From positions 1 to 5,709 of the forward strand of contig CAIOLH010000039.1 in NCBI GenBank assembly GCA_903859115.1: a DNA stretch of 5,709 nt, given 5' to 3'. Within the stretch, counting starts at the first letter, position 1; each line of letters starts with the position of its first letter. Under the pieces are notes generated by a model, which was not told the origin of the DNA, did no database searches, and saw only the letters and a program-made list of their open reading frames with translations. Positions 1 through 4,766 of the stretch are shown piece by piece. The DNA comes from an uncultured Opitutia bacterium. Its GTDB lineage: Bacteria; Verrucomicrobiota; Verrucomicrobiae; Opitutales; UBA953. The position numbers were made by a program, and so were the translations under genes.

Positions 1-300
1 CTTAGTGCGGACGTGAGCATTGATGACGGGTGATGGTCCCACGTAGGTGAGATCAATCGTCCCAGCAAGCAGTGCTTCCATGGCCGAGGGACCTGCGTTA
101 TAGGAACGCCATTCGATCTTTGAACCTGGCGGCAGATGAGCGAGATGCCAGTCGTTACCTTCGCGTTCAAGTTGACGTGCGGCAATCGCCGGCGAATGCG
201 TTAGGTTAGGGAAGAAACCCACCCGCACAGTTACTGGCTGCTCGGTAGCACTTACGACAGAGACGACGATGAGTGATGAGATGATAGAAAAAAGGCGCAT
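1..300 (-). CDS. ABC transporter substrate-binding protein, sulfonate/nitrate/taurine type (N-terminal part, runs off the left edge)
   Basis: The first 100 codons are visible; the C-terminal part lies beyond the left edge. The protein begins with a typical Sec signal peptide: M-R-L, a hydrophobic stretch at residues 4-17 and a likely cleavage after V-S-A at about residue 18. The mature part opens with VRVGFFPNLTHSPAIAA (residues 26-41). It then has YNAGPSAMEALLAGTIDL (67-84) and VGPSPVINA (87-95). This series (F-P-N-x-T-H, N-A-G-P-S, G-P-x-P-x-x-N) is known from the SsuA/TauA/NrtA-like periplasmic proteins that deliver sulfonates, nitrate or related anions to an inner-membrane ABC importer. 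The ligand cannot be told from this fragment. The ATG at 300 is the only start that gives the complete signal peptide. No Shine-Dalgarno sequence precedes it. Permease and ATPase genes would be expected further left, outside the window. Family is well supported; substrate is not. Confidence 0.87.
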   Translation of the reverse strand, partial: MRLFSIISSLIVVSVVSATEQPVTVRVGFFPNLTHSPAIAARQLEREGNDWHLAHLPPGSKIEWRSYNAGPSAMEALLAGTIDLTYVGPSPVINAHVRTK

Positions 301-329
301 GAAATTATTGTTTTAGACAATGAATCGGT

Positions 330-346
330 TTAACTGGTTCAGTTAA
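330..346. promoter_or_regulatory. Perfect 17-bp dyad, candidate operator or leader hairpin
   Basis: The sequence TTAACTGGTTCAGTTAA has two 7-base arms that match perfectly around a 3-base centre. It lies 30 to 46 bases upstream of the transporter gene's ATG and downstream of the candidate -10 box. A further minus-strand TTTAAC at about 350-355 repeats part of one arm. No T-run follows the dyad on the minus strand, so it is not a normal terminator. It could be bound by a dimeric regulator or fold in the 5' leader. The role is inferred from symmetry and position only. Confidence 0.4.
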
Positions 347-373
347 TTTGTTAAAGATTACTTCTTTAGTTAT

Positions 374-379
374 ATTATA
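374..379 (-). promoter_or_regulatory. Candidate -10 box for the substrate-binding protein gene
   Basis: Read on the minus strand this is TATAAT, a perfect match to the bacterial -10 consensus, 73 bases upstream of the ATG at 300. I find no convincing -35 box at 16 to 18 bases further upstream; the DNA there is only T-rich. The spacer is so AT-rich that a TATAAT could occur by chance, and an overlapping TATAAT also exists on the plus strand at 376-381. Confidence 0.3.
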
Positions 380-444
380 ATGATTAGAATACAATAAAAA
401 TACGGTAATTGTTTAAAACTCTAACTATCAACAATTTAAATAAT

Positions 445-1722
445 TCAAATAGCCGATATAACGAACCAAATACTTGCAGAAATCACAACGAATGTACCCA
501 GGATACCCAGAAATCTGACCCATTTAGGTGTGAGGTAGTCGCCCATGACTTTGGAATCGCTGGTGATCCTTACTAATGGCCAGCAGGCGAAACCGAGTTG
601 CAGGCTGAGGATGACTTGGCTCCAGAGTAAAAGTTCAACGGCCTTCCCTTCTCCGGCGTACGCGATCACGAGTAATGCGGGAACGAGTGCGGCAAGTCGG
701 GTGAAGGTTCGCACCATCCAAGCTTTACCTTTAATTTTTAAAAAACCTTCGAGCACGATTTGTCCAGCCAGTGTTCCCGTAATCGTCGCATTCTGACCGG
801 ACGCTAAAAGTGCCACGGCAAAAAGTGTTGCTGCAATTGTAGAATCTAATGCGCCGTTGAGTAATTGATGTGCTTGGCGAATATCCGTCACTACAGGTTG
901 GCCAGGATGGTGAAACGCCGCTGCACTTAAAACTAACAATCCAGCATTTACGAAGAATGCAAAGATCAGCGCTAAGCTCGAGTCATAGGTCGCAAAACGA
1001 ATCGCCTGTTTACGCTCTTCGACCGTTTTTCCTAAATCACGTGAACCGACTAAAGAGGAGTGTAGATAAAGATTATGTGGCATGACCGTCGCCCCTAAAA
1101 TACCTAAGGCGATAAAGAGCATTCCTGAATTTTTGAAAACTTCTCCCGTGGGGATAAACCCTTGTAGAACCGAGTGAATAGCGGGCTTAGCAATCAGCAG
1201 TTGAGCCCCAATACATAAGGCAATAGTTAAGACCAAGACCGCCACAACCGATTCCAGCCAGCGGTAGCCCAGACGAGTCAAAGCCAACAGGACGAGCACA
1301 TCTAAAGCAGTAATCAGTGAGCCAATAATCAGTGGAATCCCGAAGAGTAATTGTAACGCAATCGCAGAGCCTAGCAACTCAGCGAGATCCATTGCGATGA
1401 TGGCAATTTGCGCCGAGATCCAAAGAAACTTTGAAACGAAGGGTGAATAGCGTGCGCGACAGGCCTGTGCGAGGTCTTGTCCGGTGGCGACCTGTAAGCG
1501 CACACAGAGATGCTGGAATAATATCGCCATCAAATTAGCTAACAGAATCACCCACAATAAGGCGTAACCAAATTCCGAACCACCCGCTAAGTCAGTCGCC
1601 CAATTACCAGGATCCATGTAACCCACCGCGACCAAAAATCCTGGGCCGACGAATCCAAAAAAACGACGCAGTGCAGCAATACGAGAAGCTGACTTATTTA
1701 CTGGGTGGGACGTGCTGGACAC
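445..1722 (-). CDS. mntH: Nramp-family divalent metal transporter MntH
   Basis: Proton-coupled importer of Mn2+ and related divalent ions across the inner membrane. The 425 residues are mostly hydrophobic, as expected for about 11 membrane helices with the LeuT fold, and the length is normal for bacterial MntH. The two unwound metal-binding segments are present: D37-P-G-N40 in helix 1 (within GYMDPGNWATDL), and A-T-V-M214-P-H216-N in helix 6, where the methionine is the known soft-metal ligand. The conserved GQNATITGTLAGQ stretch (309-321) is also intact. Nothing is missing. The start is a GTG at 1722. An in-frame TAG lies about 25 bases upstream and no ATG occurs before the DPGN motif, so GTG is the best choice. 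Shine-Dalgarno support is poor. It is the last gene of the glgB-side run, 31 bp after the small membrane gene, and that gap carries inverted repeats that may control it. The family is sure; preference for Mn over Fe is inferred from family knowledge. Confidence 0.95.
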   Translation of the reverse strand: MSSTSHPVNKSASRIAALRRFFGFVGPGFLVAVGYMDPGNWATDLAGGSEFGYALLWVILLANLMAILFQHLCVRLQVATGQDLAQACRARYSPFVSKFLWISAQIAIIAMDLAELLGSAIALQLLFGIPLIIGSLITALDVLVLLALTRLGYRWLESVVAVLVLTIALCIGAQLLIAKPAIHSVLQGFIPTGEVFKNSGMLFIALGILGATVMPHNLYLHSSLVGSRDLGKTVEERKQAIRFATYDSSLALIFAFFVNAGLLVLSAAAFHHPGQPVVTDIRQAHQLLNGALDSTIAATLFAVALLASGQNATITGTLAGQIVLEGFLKIKGKAWMVRTFTRLAALVPALLVIAYAGEGKAVELLLWSQVILSLQLGFACWPLVRITSDSKVMGDYLTPKWVRFLGILGTFVVISASIWFVISAI

Positions 1723-1742
1723 GAATAAGAAATCTTTTATTC
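1723..1742. promoter_or_regulatory. 20-bp dyad abutting the mntH start codon
   Basis: On the minus strand this reads GAATAAAAGATTTCTTATTC. The outer six bases of each end match perfectly (GAATAA / TTATTC), around an AT-rich 8-base centre. It ends one base before the GTG start of mntH. Nramp transporters are commonly repressed by Mn- or Fe-sensing regulators (MntR, Fur) that bind AT-rich dyads of about this length, so an operator is plausible. It does not match the E. coli Fur or MntR consensus well. An RNA hairpin hiding the start codon is the other reading. Confidence 0.4.
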
Positions 1743-1772
1743 GCTAGCGAGTGTCAACCTAGCGCGTTTTTT
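1742..1772 (+). terminator. Hairpin plus T-run read on the plus strand (uncertain)
   Basis: CGCTAG at 1742-1747 pairs with CTAGCG at 1759-1764 around an 11-base loop. Two bases later come six Ts (1767-1772). Read on the plus strand this looks like a small intrinsic terminator, but no plus-strand gene lies upstream, so it could only stop antisense transcription. On the minus strand no T-run follows, so it would not end the glgB transcript. The left arm is also part of the self-palindrome TCGCTAGCGA at 1741-1750. Confidence 0.25.
1752..1757 (-). promoter_or_regulatory. Candidate -35 box upstream of mntH
   Basis: The minus strand reads TTGACA, a perfect -35 match, overlapping the TGA stop of the small membrane protein gene. 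The hexamers 16 to 18 bases downstream (AGATTT, GATTTC, ATTTCT) are poor -10 matches and fall inside the 1723-1742 dyad. If used, transcription would begin close to the GTG, giving an almost leaderless mRNA. The match may be chance. Confidence 0.25.
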
Positions 1773-2167
1773 AACGAGTAAATAGCCAAGCCAGACCAGA
1801 TTAATGTGCGGACAATATGCGTGCGCGTTAGGTGATTAATAACCTCTAGATTATAGCCTTCTTGTTGTAATCGACGGTGCGCGGGAATGGACCAGATCGC
1901 CGTAAAAACCCAGGTCAGAACGACTAAAACAAAACCCGTCACCGAGGCGCCGTTTCGCCACGCAAGAAAATGTCCGACGATTTGTAAGAAAAGCAATGGA
2001 CCGACCACCCAGCCGACGCGACTGGTGTAACTCTGGTGATGTTCGCGAAAGTTCTCACTGCGCCAGCGTGCGAAATCAGGATACGTACAAAAATAAATTA
2101 ACCACGCCACCGCGGCCATCGCTAAATCTATCGAGGGAAGGAGTTTAAAGAGAAGGGAGATTTGCAT
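1754..2167 (-). CDS. Small four-helix membrane protein, uncharacterised family
   Basis: This 137-residue protein has four likely membrane helices at about residues 10-28, 51-70, 76-93 and 118-134. I recognise its overall pattern as a widespread uncharacterised family, not as any named enzyme. The pattern runs Y-P-x-F near the end of helix 1 (residues 29-32) and a soluble segment with H-H-x-x-Y (43-47). It continues with RVGWVVGPLL opening helix 2 (50-59), P-A-H-R-R-L after helix 3 (95-100), and a C-terminal R-T-H-I-V-R-T-L-I-W (115-124), where relatives typically have N-W-I-R-T. The conserved histidines and arginines at the membrane edge could bind a cofactor or lipid, but no function is known to me. 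The ATG at 2167 lies 5 bp after the stop of the TPR gene, so the two are probably translated from one mRNA. No Shine-Dalgarno sequence is visible. It is a real gene by its composition and tight spacing. Confidence 0.82.
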   Translation of the reverse strand: MQISLLFKLLPSIDLAMAAVAWLIYFCTYPDFARWRSENFREHHQSYTSRVGWVVGPLLFLQIVGHFLAWRNGASVTGFVLVVLTWVFTAIWSIPAHRRLQQEGYNLEVINHLTRTHIVRTLIWSGLAIYSLKNALG

Positions 2168-2172
2168 CTGAA

Positions 2173-2481
2173 TTAAAGTGTGGAAAGTAGTTGGCGAAGT
2201 TCGGCTTCGGGTTCCTCGTGGCCTTGAGCTACGGCAAGTTTAAGTGCCTCGTGAAAGGCAACTTGGGCTAAATTCTTTTGTCCTAAATGCAAATAAGTTT
2301 TTCCGATAAGAATACGGGGCATCATCCAATCGGCCTTACTTTCAGCAGCTTTCTGCAAATGTTCTACCGCCGCTGGAAAATTATTTTCCTGAATAAGAGC
2401 TTGGCCCAACGAAAAACGGAAGAGTGGATTGCTGGGGTCGGACTCGACCAGTTTACGAAATGTTTCGGAGCGCGGTATCAT
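2173..2481 (-). CDS. Small tetratricopeptide-repeat (TPR) protein
   Basis: This 102-residue cytoplasmic protein has no signal peptide or membrane helix. It holds about two TPR units. The first is at residues 19-50, with the pattern L-x-x-x-L-G-Q-A, then F-P-A-A-V-E-H-L, then A. The second is at 52-83, with the pattern L-I-G-K-T-Y-L-H-L-G, then A-x-x-A-F-x-x-A-L. A short helix (7-13) precedes them and a tail G-H-E-E-P-E-A-E-L-R-Q-L-L (87-99) follows. TPRs are helical hairpins that bind other proteins. I know of similar one-domain TPR proteins ending in a G-H-x-x-P-E-x-E-L tail, none with a proven job. The ATG at 2481 lies two bases after the glgB stop, and an AAAGGG inside the end of glgB can serve as its ribosome site, so translation is probably coupled. 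A link to GlgB or to the next membrane protein is possible but inferred only from position. Confidence 0.85.
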   Translation of the reverse strand: MIPRSETFRKLVESDPSNPLFRFSLGQALIQENNFPAAVEHLQKAAESKADWMMPRILIGKTYLHLGQKNLAQVAFHEALKLAVAQGHEEPEAELRQLLSTL

Positions 2482-2483
2482 GT

Positions 2484-4676
2484 TTAACCCTTTGTTTGCT
2501 GTCTAAAAATGACGACGGAAAGTCCGGGTAGGCAAACTTCAATGGACTGTGAGCGGCCATGAGCAGGGATTTTTTCTGCACTGACGCCACCCAGATTGCC
2601 ATTACCTCGACCGGCGTAATAACTGGAGTCGGTATTAATCGCTTCTTCCCACTTACCCGGACACGGCACGCCAAATCGGTAAGTGCGTTCAACGGGCGTG
2701 AAATTACCCACGACAACCCAGGAGCAATCATAACCATGTCGTTCAAAAATAAGGACGCTCTGATCACCGTCATCGGCATGCACCCAGTTAAAACCTTGAG
2801 CGTCAAAATCTCTTTCCGCGATGGTCTTATCTTTTTTATAAAGAGTATTCAAGTCGGCGACTAATTTTTGAATGCCTTCGTGAAGGGGGTATTGTAAAAG
2901 ATGCCAATCAAGTGAGCGCGAGTGACTCCACTCGGCGATTTGTCCGAACTCACATCCCATGAACAAAGTTTTTTTACCAGGCCAGGCCCACTGTAAGGCC
3001 AATAAACTTCTGAGATTAGCGGCCTTATTATGGAAATCGCCTCCGCCCATTTTGCCCATGAGTGAGCCTTTTCCGTGGACCACTTCATCGTGTGAAAAGG
3101 ATTGAATAAAGGCTTCCGACCAATGGTAGAGCATGCCAAACGTGAGTTTGTTATGATGATATTTTCGGTAAAGCGGATCTTCTTTAAAGTAATTCAGACT
3201 ATCATGCATCCAGCCCATATTCCATTTGTAGTCGAAGTTTAAACCACCCTCCGCAATCGGTTTGGTCACACCTGGATACGAGGTAGATTCTTCGGCGATG
3301 GTGATAGCGCCGGGATGATAAAGATGCACCAGGGCATTCGTTTGTTTTAGAAACTCGATAGCGGCTAAATTTTCCCGACCACCGTGTTCATTCGGAAGCC
3401 ACTCACCATTTTTTCGTGAGTAGTCTAGGTACAACATCGAGGCGACTGCATCAACGCGCAGGCCATCGATGTGAAATAGGTCTAACCACGAAAGTGCCGA
3501 TCCAACAAGGAATCCACGAACTTCGTGGCGGGCATAATTAAAAATAAGTGTACCCCAGTCTTGATGTTCACCCAGACGCGGATCGGCGTGTTCGTACAAG
3601 TGAGTACCATCAAATTGGGCGAGAGCGAAACCATCCTTAGGGAAGTGAGCTGGCACCCAATCCATAATCACCCCGATGTTAGCTCGGTGCAAAGTATCGA
3701 CCAAAGTCATGAAATCTAACGGTGAACCAAAACGATGGGTGGGTGAGTAAAATCCAGTTACTTGATAGCCCCACGAGCCGTCAAAGGGATGCTCGGTGGG
3801 CGGCATTAATTCGACATGCGTAAAACCTAGGCGATTGCAGTATTCGGCCAGTTGTTGACCCAATTCTCGATAATTTAATGGGCGATTATCATCTTCGGGC
3901 ACGCGGCGCCATGAACCCAAATGAACCTCGTAAATAGATACAGGCTTTTGTCGTGAATCAACTTGGGATCTTTTTTCCATCCACTCGGAGTCATGCCAAA
4001 TAAATCCTGTCAAATCACTGACTACGGCGGCGTGATGAGGGGGCGGCTCGAAACTTAAAGCACAGGGATCCGTTTTTAAGAAAGGTGTTTCGTCATGGGG
4101 GCCGAGAATTTCATATTTATAGCAAGCACCTGCGGTGAGACCTGGGACGAAAATTTCCCAAATCCCTGAAGCGCCCAAAAGTCGCATAGGATGGGTACGG
4201 CCATTCCAGAAATTATGATTACCGACTAGGGAAACGCGGCGAGCGGAGGGAGCCCAGACAGCGAAGCGAACGCCTTTAACTCCATCAATCGTCGCCAGGT
4301 GTGAACCTAGTTTGTGATAAACTTTATGGTCATCGCCTTTACCGATTAAAAATAAATCTGACTCGGACAGGGTCGGCAGAAAACGGTACGGATCGTCGAT
4401 GAGGTGAGTAATTTTTTCCGGATAAGTAACTTTGAATTGATACCGAAAAGAGGCTTTCGATTTAATTTCTTCCTCAAAAATACCTAGCGAATGAATTTTC
4501 TTCATGGGGATACTCTTAGTTTCCCCCTCCTTAATCAATTCACAGGTGTTGGCTCCCGGTAATAATGCCCTGACCACATACCCCCCCTGTGATAATAAAT
4601 GTAGCCCTAAAAAGCTATGAGGGGAGCTTTCCTTGCCCTCAACGAGGCGAGTTAGCTCAACTTGGCTTAGGTGCAT
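2484..4676 (-). CDS. glgB: 1,4-alpha-glucan (glycogen) branching enzyme GlgB
   Basis: Cuts an alpha-1,4 glucan chain and re-attaches the piece by an alpha-1,6 bond, creating branches in glycogen in the cytoplasm. From the ATG at 4676 the product is 730 residues, the size of E. coli GlgB. The order is an N-terminal N1 domain (about 1-110, with HSFLGLH and HLIDDPYRF), the CBM48 domain (about 115-225, GVRFAVWAPSARRVSLVGNHNFWNGR), the GH13 barrel (about 247-600) and a C-terminal beta domain ending at 730. Catalytic residues by comparison with E. coli are nucleophile D409 (GLRVDAVASM), acid/base E462 (ITIAEES) and D530 (SFSHDEVVHGK); all are present, so the enzyme should be active. An upstream extension of the frame to 4961 would overlap lptD on the other strand and has no GlgB-like sequence. 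Starts at 4718 (14 more residues) or GTG 4691 (5 more) remain possible, but the HSFLG motif spacing favours 4676. No clear Shine-Dalgarno is seen. It leads the run of minus-strand genes. Confidence 0.97.
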   Translation of the reverse strand: MHLSQVELTRLVEGKESSPHSFLGLHLLSQGGYVVRALLPGANTCELIKEGETKSIPMKKIHSLGIFEEEIKSKASFRYQFKVTYPEKITHLIDDPYRFLPTLSESDLFLIGKGDDHKVYHKLGSHLATIDGVKGVRFAVWAPSARRVSLVGNHNFWNGRTHPMRLLGASGIWEIFVPGLTAGACYKYEILGPHDETPFLKTDPCALSFEPPPHHAAVVSDLTGFIWHDSEWMEKRSQVDSRQKPVSIYEVHLGSWRRVPEDDNRPLNYRELGQQLAEYCNRLGFTHVELMPPTEHPFDGSWGYQVTGFYSPTHRFGSPLDFMTLVDTLHRANIGVIMDWVPAHFPKDGFALAQFDGTHLYEHADPRLGEHQDWGTLIFNYARHEVRGFLVGSALSWLDLFHIDGLRVDAVASMLYLDYSRKNGEWLPNEHGGRENLAAIEFLKQTNALVHLYHPGAITIAEESTSYPGVTKPIAEGGLNFDYKWNMGWMHDSLNYFKEDPLYRKYHHNKLTFGMLYHWSEAFIQSFSHDEVVHGKGSLMGKMGGGDFHNKAANLRSLLALQWAWPGKKTLFMGCEFGQIAEWSHSRSLDWHLLQYPLHEGIQKLVADLNTLYKKDKTIAERDFDAQGFNWVHADDGDQSVLIFERHGYDCSWVVVGNFTPVERTYRFGVPCPGKWEEAINTDSSYYAGRGNGNLGGVSAEKIPAHGRSQSIEVCLPGLSVVIFRQQTKG
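2488..2493 (-). promoter_or_regulatory. Likely ribosome-binding site of the TPR gene, inside the end of glgB
   Basis: The minus strand reads AAAGGG, with six bases between it and the ATG at 2481. It lies over the last codons of glgB, so ribosomes finishing glgB would be well placed to start on the TPR gene. It is one of only two start sites in the window with a reasonable Shine-Dalgarno-like sequence. The match could also be a by-product of the glgB lysine-glycine codons. Confidence 0.4.
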
Positions 4677-4766
4677 AGGGCGATAATCCACGACAATCGT
4701 GTGCCCGCAAGCGCTCATTGCCCGAAAATACTTGAGAGAATGCCCTAATCGCCAAGTCTGGAGCAA
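4677..4766. promoter_or_regulatory. Divergent promoter region between glgB and lptD
   Basis: These 90 bp must carry the 5' signals for both glgB (leftward) and lptD (rightward), unless either promoter lies inside the other gene. I find no clear -35/-10 pair in either direction. The best leftward candidate is TTGGCG (about 4754-4749) with TATTTT, but the 19-base spacing is too long. AGCGCT at 4710-4715 is a short palindrome. If the glgB start were 4718, the gap would shrink to 48 bp. Confidence 0.4.
4760..4763 (+). promoter_or_regulatory. Possible Shine-Dalgarno sequence of lptD
   Basis: GGAG is separated by only three bases (CAA) from the ATG at 4767. The core is good but the spacing is shorter than ideal. 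It supports 4767 as the start, together with the in-frame TAA at 4746 and the intact signal peptide that follows. Confidence 0.4.

Larger units (their letters stand above)
301..444. other. AT-rich intergenic spacer between mntH and the transporter gene
   Basis: This 144-bp gap has no open frame worth calling and is clearly more AT-rich than the flanking genes. It contains the 3' flank of mntH and the 5' flank of the substrate-binding protein gene, both on the minus strand. Near mntH, 407-413 and 430-436 form a 7-bp inverted repeat (AATTGTT / AACAATT) with a 16-base loop. On the minus strand a T-rich run follows. It could be a weak AT-only terminator, but the stem has only one G-C pair, so I do not call it as one. 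A TATAAT-like box and a perfect dyad are listed separately. Confidence 0.6.

Noticed and set aside
376..381. Plus-strand TATAAT as a promoter toward mntH
   Set aside because: No -35 box lies at a suitable distance (TTGTTA at 348 is 22 bases away), and no plus-strand gene lies downstream.
407..436. Intrinsic terminator after mntH
   Set aside because: The 7-bp stem has only one G-C pair and a 16-base loop, so it would be very unstable. I mention it only within the spacer entry.
1723..1753. Manganese riboswitch (yybP-ykoY type) upstream of mntH
   Set aside because: The gap is only 31 bases, too short for the roughly 100-base riboswitch, and its conserved loops are not seen.
2453..2806. Minus-strand open frame of 117 codons in a different frame from glgB
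   Set aside because: It overlaps the end of glgB and the start of the TPR gene in an alternative frame, and both of those have clear family matches.
2559..2864. Plus-strand open frame of 101 codons inside glgB
   Set aside because: It is antisense to conserved GlgB C-terminal sequence, shows no recognisable domain and has no supporting start signal. The other antisense frames at 545-796, 870-1085, 2287-2487 and 3525-3719 fail for the same reasons.
4677..4718. Alternative glgB start at ATG 4718
   Set aside because: It would add 14 residues with no counterpart in E. coli GlgB and has no better ribosome site. It is possible but less likely than 4676.
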